Of a stretch of 42,204 bases of DNA, positions 1 through 12,194 are shown piece after piece. Numbering within the stretch: the stretch's first letter is position 1; each line of letters begins with the position of its first letter. The position numbers were made by a program, and so were the translations under genes. Source of the DNA: Ophiocordyceps camponoti-saundersi (nom. inval.) (lineage: Eukaryota > Ascomycota > Sordariomycetes > Hypocreales > Ophiocordycipitaceae); NCBI GenBank assembly GCA_003339415.1, contig PDHQ01000293.1, positions 1-42,204 on the forward strand, written 5' to 3'. The notes beneath the pieces are model-generated. The model had not been told where the DNA came from, made no database searches, and saw only the letters and a list, made by a program, of their open reading frames with translations.

Positions 1-520
1 ATTTTTAAACTATTTATTTATCTTTAATTAAGTATTAAAAATAAATATTAGTCTTTTTAGTACTTAGTATAGGGTAGTAAGTATAATATTTATTATCTTT
101 TTTAATAATTTATTTAAAAATAGAAAAAAAATATAATCTTATATTAAATAATATTATAAGTAATATAATTTTTAAGTATTATTAATATATAACTATTATA
201 TACTTATAATAAATTCTTAAAATACCTATTTTATTTCTATTAATATTTTTATAATAATTATAAAAAAATAGGTAAAATTATAAAGAAAGTAGTTTTAAGC
301 TATAATAAGATTTATCTATTTTTTAAAATTATTTTATATTATTATATAATTTATTAACGTTTTTTTCTTCTTAATATTTTTTAAAAATATATTTTAAAAA
401 AGTATTATCTTTAACCTTTTATTAAAAAAGAAGTAAAATAGCTAAAAATATAAAAAAAGTACTATTTAGAAGCGCTTTTAATAAGGTTTTTTTTAAAAAT
501 ATAAGAAAAAAAATTCACGC
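1..520. other. AT-rich RIP-degraded DNA, no gene seen
   Basis: This stretch is almost entirely A and T, with short homopolymers and many stop codons in every frame. I see no coding-like run, no tandem repeat and no promoter-like element that stands out. It is probably an old repeat eroded past recognition by C-to-T change. Its right edge is sharp: GC content and CpA/TpG use rise abruptly at about 512. Confidence 0.6.
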
Positions 521-597
521 TAGTGACTAATTTTTTAGTCTTTAGTTAGTTAGTGACTGACTAAAGACTAAAAGTGACTGACTAAAATTAGTCACTA
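521..597. repeat. Short hairpin/MITE-like inverted repeat
   Basis: A perfect 14-bp inverted repeat, TAGTGACTAATTTT (521-534) and its complement (584-597), flanks a loop that itself holds GTGACTGACTAAA repeats in both orientations. The whole could fold into one long hairpin. Unlike its surroundings it keeps TGA and TCA trinucleotides, so it seems not to have been hit by RIP. Such a short element is below the size normally recognised by RIP, or it arrived later. It could be the end of a non-autonomous DNA transposon. I see no clear target-site duplication. Confidence 0.6.
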
Positions 598-598
598 T

Positions 599-700
599 AA
601 GGACTTTAGTCAGTCAGGACTTTTTTTAGTCCCTAAAAATAAGGACTTTAGTCAGTCAGTCCGGACTGACTAAAAAAAGACTAAAAAGTTACTGACTAAT
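599..700. repeat. 42-bp-period repeats with palindrome of GACTGACTAAA motif
   Basis: AAGGACTTTAGTCAGTCAG occurs at 599-617 and again at 641-659, a 42-bp period. Near 659-665 the motif meets its own complement in a palindrome centred on TCCGGA. The block continues the unmutated GACTGACTAAA motif of the hairpin just upstream, and the two probably form one element of about 180 bp. It could be the subterminal repeat region of a hAT-like transposon, but no transposase is nearby. Confidence 0.55.
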
Positions 701-1617
701 TTTAAACCCTGTATATAAGGAAGGCCTCTAAGCTTAAGGGTCGGAGGTTAAGCTTTCTATATTTATAGTTTATATAAATATATATATAATATACTTACTT
801 ACGTTCTAACTCTTAGATATATAAATTAATTACTCGGTTTATTCTTTATTTAACGTAATATTCTAATTCTATTAGAATCTATTTAAGATTATAACCTAAG
901 TAAGAGGTAGCTTATAGTCGCTACCTATAAACGGCCTTAAAATAGGTACCGAGTCCTTTTATAATAGACTTACTTATATATTTCCCCCGTTTTACTTAAC
1001 CGGAGCTTAGGCGAGCATAACTCTAGCCGAGGAAAGGATTAAGCAGGGTTATAACTTCTACCGGGGTTATTCTAAAGTTATACTATAAATAGCTAAGTAA
1101 CTAGCTTACTTATTAAAAGCGAATATCTTATAAGTAGTATTTACCGAATTTATTAACTCGATCCCTTAAGTATTAGGATATATATTATAGAAAGCGAATA
1201 TATCTTTCTATTATTATTTACGCGTAATAATATAAACTTAGATAAATAAGGCGATTAGCGACTTTACTAAAGACGAAACTAAGAAGGAACTAATATATAT
1301 ATACGTAAGAGAAAGAGATATTTAGATATCTCTAGTAGCTAATTAGTTAGTAAATCGCAGGTATAGCCGTAAGCTACGTAACTATAAATATATAACGTAT
1401 ATATAAGATATATATCCTAGCTTACTTATTTACTTATATAAGGCTATTTTTAAAAAATATATTATTTATTACTATACTTATTATACCTCTTATAATAAGT
1501 CTCTATAATAAAAACTAGCGGAGAAGGTCTAAACCTTATATTAGCGAATTATATTATTATTATAAACCTATAATAGAAAATAATAAAGGAGAAATAAGCG
1601 AAATATCGTAGCTATAG
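701..1617. other. AT-rich RIP-degraded DNA before the satellite
   Basis: The stretch has moderate CpG but essentially no ATG, and TAA/TAG occur in all frames. Coding-like runs are short, and I could not support a gene. The sequence around 1560-1617 grades into the 31-bp repeat array. Confidence 0.5.
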
Positions 1618-1800
1618 CGTATAGCGTTTCGGGCAGAGGAAAAAGACGCGTATAGCGTTTCGGAAAAATAAAAAAAACGCGTATAGTATTTCGGGCAAAT
1701 AAAAGAGACGTATATAGCGTTTCGGATAGACGAAAAAGACGCGTATAGTATTTCGAATAAACGAAAGAGAAATATATAGCGCTTTAGGCAGACTAAAGAG
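1618..1800. repeat. 31-bp tandem repeat, six copies
   Basis: The motif TAGCGTTTCGGGCAGA and its variants recur with starts at 1622, 1653, 1684, 1715, 1746 and 1777, an exact 31-bp period with no indels. Differences between copies are mainly C/T and G/A transitions (for example TAGCG versus TAGTA). The sixth copy is also the head of the first higher-order unit of the satellite that follows, so the 274-bp unit seems to have been assembled from one 31-mer plus other pieces. Confidence 0.9.
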
Positions 1801-4800
1801 ACGCGTCTTATCTATATCTTAATCCGAGGAGCGGAAGTTAAGTTCTATATTTTATCGATATAAGTACGAAAAGATAAGGAGATTAATTATACCGTATAGG
1901 ATAATAACTATATATTAGAAATAATAAGTATTTATCCCTTAGGGGATAAGAAAAGGAGTTAATAGGTTTATTTCTTAGGGATAAGAAGGGTAGCGTATAG
2001 CGCTTTAAGTAAACGAAAAAGACGCGTCTTATCTATATTTTAGTCTAAAAAGCGGAAGTTAAGTCTTATATTTCGTTAACGTAAGTACGAAAAGATAAGG
2101 AGATTAACTATACCGTATAAGATAATAACGATATACCTAAGATAATAAGTATTTATCTTATAAGGGATAAGGAGAGTAGTTAATAAGTTTATCTTTTAGG
2201 GGATAAGAAAAGTAGTTAATAAGTTTATCCCTTAGGGGATAAGAAAAGTAGTTAATAAGTTTATCTCTTAGGGGATAAGAAGAGTAGTTAATAAGTTTAT
2301 CCCTTAAGGGATAAGAAAAGTAGTTAATAAGTTTATCCCTTAGAGGATAAGAAAAGTAATTAATAAGTTTATCCCTTAAGGGATAAAAAAAGTAGTTAAT
2401 AAGTTTATCCCTTAGGAGATAAGAAAAGTAATTAATAAATTTATCCCCTAAGGGATAAAAAAGGTAGTTAATAAGTTAGTCCCGTAAAAGATAATTAGAG
2501 AGAAGTAAGCTAACTATCGTATATAGCGCTTTAGGTAAACTAAAAAGACGCGTTTTATTTATATCTTAGTTTAAGAAGCGGGAGTCGAGTCTTATATTTC
2601 GTTAATATAGGTACGAAAAGATAAGGAGATTAACTATACCGTATAGGATAACGATAATATACCTAAGACGATAAGTATTTATCCCCTAAGGGATAAGGAG
2701 AGTAATTAATAAGTTTATCCCTTAAAAAATAAGAAAAATAGTTAATAAGTTAGTCCTATAAAAGATAACTAAAAAGAAATAAGCTAATTATCGCGTATAG
2801 CGCTTTAAGTAAACTAAAAAGATATATCTTATTTATATTTTAGTCTAAGAAGCGGGAGTTAAGTCTTATATTTTATCGATATAGGTACGAAAAGATAAGG
2901 AGATTAACTATATTATATAAGATAATAACGATATACTTAAGATAATAGGTATTTATCCCCTAAGGGATAAGGAGAGTAGTTAATAAGTTTATCCCTTAAA
3001 AGATAAGAAAAGTAGTTAATAGGTTAATCTTATAGAAGATAACTAAAGAGAAGTAAGCTAACTATCGCGTATAGCGCTTCGGGCAAACTAAAAAGATACG
3101 TTTTATCTATATCTTAGTTTAAGGAGCGGGAGTTAAATCTTATATTTCGTCGATATAAGTATAAAAGGATAAGGAGATTAACTATACCGTATAAGATAAT
3201 AATAATATACTTAAGATAATAAGTATTTATCCCTTAGGGGATAAGGAGAGTAATTAATAAGTTTATCCCTTAGGGGATAAGAAAAGGAGTTAATAGGTTA
3301 GTTCCGTAAAAGATAACTAGAGAGAAGTAAGCTAATTATTATATATAGCGCTTCGAGTAGATTAAAGAGACGCGTCTTATCCGTATCTTAATCTAAGGAG
3401 CGGGAGTTAAGTTTTATATTTCGTTAATATAAGTACGAAAAGATAAGGAGATAAACTATACCGTGCAGAACGATAATAATATACCTAAGATAATAAGTAT
3501 TTATCCCCTAAGGGATAAGGAGAGTAGTTAATAAGTTTATCCCTTAGGGGATAAGAAGAGGAGTTAATAAGTTTATCCCTTAAGGGATAAGAAAAGTAGT
3601 TAATAAGTTTATCCCTTAAGGGATAAGAAAAGTAGTTAATAAGTTTATCCCTTAGGGGATAAGAAGAGTAGTTAATAAGTTTATCCCCTAAGGGATAAGA
3701 AAAGTAGTTAATAAGTTTATCCCTTAGGGGATAAGAAAAGTAATTAATAAGTTTATCCCTTAAAGGATAAGAAAAGTAATTAATAAGTTTATCCCTTAGG
3801 AGATAAGAAAAATAGTTAATAAGTTAGTTTCGTAAAAGATAACTAAAGAGAAGTAAGCTAACTATTATATATAGCGCTTTAAGCAGACTAAAAAGACGCG
3901 TCTTATCCGTATCTTAGTTTAAGAAGCGGGAGTTAAGTCCTATATTTCGTTAACGTAAGTACGAAAAGATAAGGAGATTAACTATACTATATAGGATAAT
4001 AATAATATACTTAAGATAATAGGTATTTATCTCCTAAAGGATAAGGAGAGTAGTTAATAAGTTTATCTTTTAGGGGATAAGAAAAGTAGTTAATAGGTTA
4101 ATCTTATAAAAAATAACTAAAGAGAAGTAAGCTAATTATCACGTATAGCGCTTTAGGTAAACTAAAAAGATATATCTTATTTATATCTTAGTTTAAGAAG
4201 CGGGAGTTAAGTCCTATATTTTATTAATATAAGTATAAAAAGATAAGGAGATTAACTATACCGTATAGGATAATAATAATATACCTAAGATAATAAGTAT
4301 TTATCCCCTAAGGGATAAGGAGAGTAGTTAATAAGTTTATCCCCTAAAAGATAAAAAAAGTAGTTAACGGGTTAGTTTTATAGAAGATAATTAGAGAGAA
4401 GTAAGCTAACTATTATATATAGCGCTTCGGGCAGACTAAAGAGACGCGTCTTATTCGTATCTTAGTCCGAAAAGCGGGAGTTAAGTTTTATATTTCGTTA
4501 ATATAAGTACGAAAAGATAAGGAGATTAACTATACTATATAAGATAATAATAATATACCTAAGATAATAAGTATTTATCCCTTAGAAGATAAGGAGAGTA
4601 GTTAATAAGTTTATCCCTTAAGGGATAAAGAGAGGAGTTAATAAGTTAGTCCCGTAAAAGATAATTAGAGAGAAGTAAGCTAACTATCGCGTATAGCGCT
4701 TTAGGTAAACTAAAGAGACGCGTTTTATCTATATCTTAGTCCGAGGAGCGGGAGTTAAGTTTTATATTTCGTTAATATAGGTACGAAAAGATAAGGAGAT

Positions 4801-7800
4801 AAACTATACTATATAGGATAACGATAATATACCCGAAACGATAGGTATTTATCCCCTAAGGGATAAGAAAAGTAGTTAATAAGTTTATCCCTTAGGGGAT
4901 AAGAAAAGGAGTTAATAAGTTTATCTTTTAAAAGATAAGAAGAATAATTAATAAGTTTATCTTTTAGGGGATAAGAAAAGTAGTTAATAAGTTTATCCCT
5001 TAGGAGATAAGAAGAGTAGTTAATAAGTTTATCCCTTAGGGGATAAGAAAAGTAGTTAATAAGTTTATCTTTTTAAGGATAAGAAAAATAGTTAATAAAT
5101 TTATCCCCTAAGAGATAAGAAAAGTAATTAATAAGTTTATCCCCTAAGGGATAAGAAAAGTAGTTAACGGGTTAGTCCCGTAGAAAATAATTAGAGAGAA
5201 GTAAGCTAACTATTACGTATAGCGCTTTAGGCAGACTAAAGAGACGCGTCTTATTTATATCTTAATCTAAAAAGTAAAAGTTAAGTCTTATATTTCGTTA
5301 ATATAAGTACGAAAAGATAAGGAGATTAACTATATTATATAGGATAATAATAATATACCTAAAATAATAAATATTTATCCCCTAAGAGATAAGGAGAGTA
5401 ATTAATAAGTTTATTACCTAGGGGATAAGAAGAGTAATTAACGGGTTAGTTTTATAGAAGATAATTAAAGAGAAATAAGCTAACTATCGCGTATAGCGCT
5501 TCGAGTAAACTAAAAAGATACGTCTTATTTATATCTTAGTCTAAAAAGCGGGAGTTAAGTCCTATATTTCGTTAATATAAGTACGAAAAGATAAGGAGAT
5601 TAACTATACTATATAGGATAATAACGATATACCTAAAATAATAAGTATTTATCTCCTAAAAGATAAGGAGAGTAGTTAATAAGTTTATCTCCTAGGGGAT
5701 AAGAAGAGGAGTTAACGGGTTAATCTTATAGAAGATAACTAGAAAGAAATAAGCTAATTATTATATATAGCGCTTCGGGCAAACTAAAAAGACGCGTCTT
5801 ATCCGTATCTTAGTCTAAGGAGCGGGAGTTAAGTCCTATATTTCGTTAATATAAGTATAAAAAGATAAGGAGATTAACTATATTATATAAGATAATAACG
5901 ATATACCTAAAACGATAAGTATTTATCCCCTAAGAGATAAGGAGAGTAGTTAATAAGTTTATCCCTTAAGGGATAAGAAAAGTAATTAATAAGTTTATCC
6001 CTTAGGGGATAAGAAAAGTAGTTAATAAGTTTATCCCTTAAGGGATAAGAAGAGCAGTTAATAAGTTTATCCCTTAGGGGATAAGAAAAGCAGTTAATAA
6101 GTTTATCCCCTAAAAGATAAGAAAAATAGTTAATAAGTTTATCCCTTAAGGGAGAAGAAAAGTAATTAATAAGTTTATCCCTTAAGGGATAAGAAAAGTA
6201 ATAAATAGGTTTATCCTTTAAGGGATAAGAAAAATAGTTAATAAGTTAGTCCTATAAAAGATAATTAGAGAGAAATAAGCTAACTATCGCGTATAGCGCT
6301 TCGGGCAGACTAAAGAGACGCGTCTTATCTATATCTTAGTTTAAGGAGCGGAAGTTAAGTCCTATATTTTATCGACGTAGGTACGAAAAGATAAGGAGAT
6401 TAACTATACCGTATAGGATAACGACGATATACCTAAAACGATAAGTATTTATCCCCTAAGGGATAAGAAGAGTAGTTAACAGGTTTATCCCTTAGGGGAT
6501 AAGAAGAGTAGTTAATAAGTTTATCCCTTAGGGGATAAGAAAAGTAATTAATAAGTTTATCCCTTAAGGGATAAGAAGAGTAGTTAATAGGTTTATCTTT
6601 TAAGAGATAAGAAAAGTAGTTAATAAGTTTATCCCTTAGGGGATAAGAAGAGTAGTTAATAAGTTTATCCCTTAGGGGATAAGAAGAGTAGTTAATAAGT
6701 TTATCCCTTAGGGGATAAGAAGAGTAGTTAATAGGTTTATCCCTTAAGGGATAAAAAGAGTAGTTAATAGGTTTATCCCCTAAGGGATAAGAAGAGCAGT
6801 TAATAAGTTTATCTTTTAGGGGATAAGAAGAGTAGTTAACGGGTTTATCTCTTAGGGGATAAGAAAAGTAGTTAATAAGTTTATCCCTTAGGGGATAAGA
6901 AAAGTAATTAATAAGTTTATCCCTTAGGGGATAAGAAAAGTAGTTAATAAGTTTATCCCTTAGGGGATAAGAAAAGTAGTTAATAAGTTTATCCCTTAAG
7001 GGATAAGAAAAGCAGTTAATAAGTTTATCCCCTAAAGGATAAGAAAAGTAGTTAATAAGTTTATCCCCTAAGGGATAAGAAGAGCAGTTAATAAGTTTAT
7101 CCCTTAAGGGATAAGAAAAGTAGTTAATAAGTTTATCCCTTAAAAGATAAGAAAGGTAGTTAATAAGTTAGTCCCGTAAAAGATAACTAGAGAGAAGTAA
7201 GCTAACTATTATATATAGCGCTTTAGGTAAACTAAAGAGACGTATCTTATCCGTATCTTAGTTTAAAAAGCGAAAGTCGAGTCTTATATTTTATTAACGT
7301 AGGTACGAAAAGATAAGGAGATTAACTATACCGTGCAGGATAATAATAATATACCTAAGATAATAAGTATTTATCCCCTAAAAGATAAGGAGAGTAATTA
7401 ATAAGTTTATCCCCTAAGGGATAAGAAAAGTAGTTAATAAGTTAGTCTTATAGAAGATAATTAAAGAGAAGTAAGCTAACTATTATATATAGCGTTTCGG
7501 GTAAACTAAAGAGACGTATCTTATCTATATCTTAGTTTAAGGAGCGGGAGTTAAGTTTTATATTTTATTAATATAAGTACGAAAAGATAAGAAAATTAAC
7601 TATACTATATAAGATAATAACGATATACCTAAGATAATAAGTATTTATCCCTTAGGGGATAAGGAGAGTAGTTAATAAGTTTATCTCTTAGGGGATAAGA
7701 AGAGAAGTTAATAAGTTAGTCCTATAGAAGATAACTAAAAAGAAGTAAGCTAATTATCGCGTATAGCGCTTCGGGTAAATTAAAGAGATACGTCTTATCT

Positions 7801-10800
7801 ATATTTTAGTCTAAGAAGCGGGAGTTAAGTTTTATATTTCGTCGATATAAATACGAAAAGATAAGGAAATAAACTATACCGTATAAGATAATAATAATAT
7901 ACCTAAGACGATAGGTATTTATCCCCTAAGGGATAAGGAGAGTAGTTAACGGGTTTATCTTTTAGGGGATAAAAAGAGGAGTTAATAAGTTTATCCCCTA
8001 AGGGATAAGAAAAGTAGTTAATAAGTTTATCTCTTAAGGGATAAAAAAAGTAGTTAATAAGTTTATCCCCTAAGGGATAAGAAGAGTAGTTAATAAGTTT
8101 ATCCCCTAAGTAATAAGAAGAGTAATTAATAAGTTTATCCCCTAAGGGATAAAAAGAGTAATAAATAAGTTTATCCCCTAAGGGATAAGAAGAGTAGTTA
8201 ATAAGTTTATCTCCTAGGGGATAAGAAAGGTAATTAACGGGTTAGTCCCGTAAAAGATAACTAGAGAGAAGTAAGCTAACTATTATATATAGCGCTTCGG
8301 GCAAACTAAAAAGATATATCTTATCTATATCTTAGTCCGAGGAGCGGGAGTTAAGTTTTATATTTTATTAATATAGGTATAAAAAGATAAGGAGATTAAC
8401 TATACTATATAGAACGATAACGATATACCCGAGATAATAGGTATTTATCCCCTAAGGGATAAGGAGAGTAGTTAATAAGTTTATTACTTAGGGGATAAGA
8501 AAAGTAATTAATAAGTTAGTTTTATAGAAGATAACTAAAAAGAAGTAAGCTAACTATTATATATAGCGCTTCAGGTAAATTAAAGAGACGCGTCTTATCT
8601 ATATCTTAGTTTAAAGAGCGGGAGTTAAGTCCTATATTTCGTTAACGTAGGTGCGAAAAAATAAGGAGATTAACTATATTATATAGGATAACGATAATAT
8701 ACCTAAGATAATAGGTATTTATCCTCTAAAGGATAAGGAGAGTAGTTAATAAGTTTATTCCTTAAGGGATAAGAAGAGGAGTTAATAGGTTAGTTTTATA
8801 AAAGATAATTAGAAAGAAGTAAGCTAATTATTATATATAGCGCTTTAGGTAAACTAAAAAGACGCGTCTTATCCGTATCTTAGTCTAAGAAACGGGAGTT
8901 AAGTTTTATATTTCGTTAATATAGGTACGAAAAGATAAGGAGATTAACTATACTATATAAGATAATAACGATATACCCGAGATAATAAGTATTTATCCCC
9001 TAAAAGATAAGGAGAGTAGTTAATAAGTTTATCCCTTAAGGGATAAAAAGAGTAGTTAATAAGTTTATCCCTTAAGGGATAAGAAAAGTAGTTAATAAGT
9101 TTATCCCTTAAGGGATAAGAAAAGTAATTAATAAGTTTATCCGCTAAGGGATAAGAAAAGTAGTTAATAAGTTTATCCCCTAAGGGAGAAAAAGAATAGT
9201 TAATAAGTTTATCCCCTAAAAAATAAGAAAAGTAATTAATAAGTTTATCCCTTAAGGGATAAGAAAAGTAATTAACGGGTTAATCTTATAGAAGATAATT
9301 AGAGAGAAGTAAGCTAACTATCGCGTATAGCGCTTCGAGTAGACTAAAGAGACGCGTCTTATTCGTATCTTAGTCTAAGGAGCGGGAGTCGAGTCTTATA
9401 TTTTATTAATATAGGTGCGAAAGGATAAGGAGATTAACTATACCGTATAAGATAATAACGATATACTTAAGATAATAAGTATTTATCCCCTAAGGGATAA
9501 GGAGAGTAGTTAATAAGTTTATCCCTTAGGGGATAAGAAAAGTAATTAATAAGTTTATCCCTTAGGGGATAAGAAAAGTAGTTAATAGGTTTATCTTTTA
9601 AGGGATAAGAAAAATAGTTAATAAGTTTATCTTTTAGGGGATAAGAAGAGTAGTTAATAAGTTTATCCCTTAAGGGATAAGAAGAGTAGTTAATAGGTTT
9701 ATCTTTTAGGGGATAAGAAAAGTAGTTAATAGGTTTATCCTTTAGGGGATAAGAAAAGCAGTTAATAGGTTTATCCCTTAAGGGATAAAAAGAGTAGTTA
9801 ATAAGTTTATCCCTTAAAGGATAAGAAGAGCAGTTAATAAGTTTATCCCTTAGGGGATAAGAAGAGTAGTTAATAAGTTTATCCTCTAAGGGATAAGAAG
9901 AGTAGTTAATAAGTTTATCCCTTAGGGGATAAGAAGAGTAGTTAATAAGTTTATCCCTTAGGGGATAAGAAGAGCAGTTAATAAGTTTATCCCCTAAGAG
10001 ATAAGAAGAGTAGTTAATAAGTTTATCCCCTAAAGGATAAGAAAAGTAGTTAATAAGTTTATCCCCTAGGGGATAAGAAAAGTAGTTAATAAGTTAGTTT
10101 TATAGAAGATAACTAAAAAGAAGTAAGCTAATTATTATATATAGCGCTTCGGGCAGACTAAAAAGATACGTTTTATCCGTATCTTAGTCTAAGGAGCGGG
10201 AGTTAAGTTCTATATTTTATTAATATAGGTGCGAAAGGATAAGGAGATTAACTATACCGTATAGGATAATAATAATATACCCGAGATAATAAGTATTTAT
10301 CCCTTAAGGGATAAGGAGAGTAGTTAATAAGTTTATCCCTTAGGGGATAAGAAAAGTAATTAATAAGTTTATCCCTTAGGGGATAAGAAAAGTAGTTAAT
10401 AAGTTTATCCCCTAAAGGATAAGAAAAGCAGTTAATAAGTTTATCCCCTAAGGGATAAGAAGAGTAGTTAACGAGTTTATCCCTTAGGGGATAAGAAAGG
10501 TAATTAATAAGTTAGTCCCGTAGAAGATAACTAGAGAGAAGTAAGCTAACTATCGCGTGCAGCGCTTCGGGCAAACTAAAGAGACGCGTCTCGTCCGTAT
10601 CTTAGTTTAAGGAGCGGGAGTTAAGTCCTATATTTCGTTAACGTAGGTACGAAAAGATAAGGAGATTAACTATACCGTATAGGATAATAATAATATACCC
10701 GAGATAATAGGTATTTATCCCCTAAGGGATAAGGAGAGTAGTTAATAGGTTTATCCCCTAAGGGATAAGAAAAGTAATTAATAAGTTTATCCCCTAGGGG

Positions 10801-11030
10801 ATAAGAAAAGCAGTTAATAGGTTTATCCCTTAAGGGATAAGAAGAGTAGTTAACGGGTTTATCCCTTAAGGGATAAGAAAAGTAGTTAACGGGTTTATCC
10901 CCTAAAGGATAAGAAGAGCAGTTAATAAGTTTATCCCCTAAGGGATAAGAAGAGCAGTTAACGGGTTTATCCCTTAGGGGATAAGAAAAGTAGTTAACGG
11001 GTTTATCCCTTAGGGGATAAGGAGGGCAGT
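1777..11030. repeat. Composite higher-order satellite: 274-bp unit plus variable 36-bp minisatellite
   Basis: A header starting TAGCGCTTCGGGC recurs at 1777, 1998, 2524, 2798, 3072, 3346, 3872, 4146, 4420, 4694, 5220, 5494, 5768, 6294, 7216, 7490, 7764, 8290, 8564, 8838, 9328, 10142 and 10560. After the first, shorter block (221 bp), spacings are exactly 274, 418, 490, 526, 814 or 922 bp, that is 274 + 36n with n = 0, 4, 6, 7, 15 or 18. The base unit holds about 200 bp of unique sequence and two 36-mers; longer blocks have extra 36-mers, about 130 in all. Variation is almost purely C/T and G/A, as expected from RIP acting on an indel-free array. No coding capacity is evident. The array ends where the 36-mer breaks off near 11030. 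Confidence 0.97.
6440..7165. repeat. Longest 36-bp minisatellite run (block with n=18)
   Basis: About 20 adjacent 36-mers lie here, each with the core TTATCCCYTARGGGATAA followed by a purine stretch and GTAGTTAATAAGT. Least-mutated copies elsewhere in the array (for example near 10070) read TTATCCCCTAGGGGATAA, a perfect palindrome. The spacer also varies between GTTAACGGGT and GTTAATAAGT, so the ancestral spacer probably held the palindrome GTTAAC. Each monomer thus offers a dyad-symmetric site suited to a dimeric DNA-binding protein or to cruciform formation; either role is inference. Confidence 0.9.
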
Positions 11031-11389
11031 TACGTAGGTTATTATATATAATATAGGAGATAAGAAGAGGTAATAAAATATACTTAGTTAATAAGATAAT
11101 TTATATATTATATTATAAAAACTAATTTTCTAGTCTTAAACTTATAGTTTAGATATAAATCTGCTCCTACTATTTAAGTTCTTAGCACTTACGTAACCGA
11201 GCTAGTAGCTTAAGTAGCTAGATAGCGTAGCTTAGATTTTTTATTATTATACTTACTAATTATATTATACTTATTCGCTACCTTTTATAGTAAAAGCCCT
11301 TTTATAATAATTATTATATAGTGGAAATTTAAAACTATCGCTTACAAGCCTTAAAGATAATAACGGTAGAGACAATACTTACTAACTAG
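11031..11389. other. Spacer between satellite and coding relic
   Basis: An AT-rich spacer of about 360 bp. It holds no satellite monomers and no coding-like run that I can support. It may contain the 5' part or promoter of the relic that opens at 11390, but no recognisable core promoter survives. Confidence 0.4.
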
Positions 11390-11978
11390 CGTAAGGTAAA
11401 AGATAGAGCTATAGACGATTTACGAGGGGAGGATACGGCGATAATACTAATAGAGGAGAAGACCGGAGTCGAAAAGAACGAAATCGCGATAATAACTACG
11501 AAAAACAAGGTTAATACGCCTAAGCCGGAGACTATAGCGGCTATAAATACTATACGTTTTAATATAGAGGAAGAGTCCGGAGTTATAAAGAACGAACCCG
11601 TAACGCAAACTATAAAGATCCTAGTTAATACTCGTAAGGCTAAGACTTTAATAGTTAAAGAAAGGAAATCTTCCAAACTAAACGGTAAGTTAGTAGTTAT
11701 AGAGGAAAAAACCGCTATTATAATAAGGAAGAACTTAGTCGGTAAGTTTAAAGCTAAGACCCCCGGAGTTATAATAATAAGACCTTCTAAACTAAGTAAG
11801 AGGTTAATAGTTATAAGGAATAAAGCTATAATCCTAAAAGAGAAATATAAACTAGAAAAGCTTAAAGCCTAGACTCTAAGGGTCTTAAAAATAATACCTG
11901 CTAAATTTATAAAAACTAAGATTCCAGCTTATTTAGCTCCTAGATATATGCCCCCGTATTTAAAAGGACGGAAATAAA
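11390..11978 (+). pseudogene. Eroded plus-strand gene, Lys/Glu/Ile-rich product, function unknown
   Basis: The plus frame is free of stops for 160 codons (11390-11869). It is interrupted by one TAG at 11870, the change expected from CAG or TGG under RIP, and then runs on to TAA at 11976-11978. A run of 160 codons is very unlikely by chance in DNA this rich in TAA and TAG. There is no ATG start, as expected if ATG became ATA. The product is rich in Lys, Glu and Ile, with repeated charged stretches such as IEEKTGVEKNE and IEEESGVIKNE that look like related internal repeats. It ends in a Pro/Tyr-rich tail (APRYMPPYLKGRK). I do not recognise the family; a disordered or coiled region of a larger protein fits. 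The 96-codon minus-strand ORF here is its antisense shadow. GC content is higher than nearby, so this is a lightly mutated segment. Confidence 0.55.
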
Positions 11979-12194
11979 AGATATATAATTCGTTATAGAT
12001 AGCTTATAAGGTATAGCTTAACGATTATTCGCTTTCCCTTTATTTTTTTACTTATTCTTTCCCCTTTATCTATTCTATATATAATAGCTATAATAGCTTT
12101 ATAATCCTCTATTATTTTCTTTCCTTATTTCTTAATACTCCTTCCTTATTATATATATAATAGTAGGATTAAGATTATTATAGTAATAATTTAG

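Noticed and set aside
1618..11030. CRISPR-like regular spacing
   Set aside because: The spacers are as repetitive as the repeats and nested in larger units, and the surroundings look fungal. It is a satellite.
1998..11030. CCCTAA/TTAGGG in the 36-mers as degenerate telomere repeats
   Set aside because: CCCCTAAGGG arises by one transition from the palindrome CCCCTAGGGG, and the units are not in 6-bp register. Resemblance to telomere repeats is accidental.
11386..11676. 96-codon minus-strand ORF, hydrophobic
   Set aside because: It lies wholly opposite the 160-codon plus frame at 11390-11869, which has better composition and continues past one stop. The minus ORF is probably its shadow.
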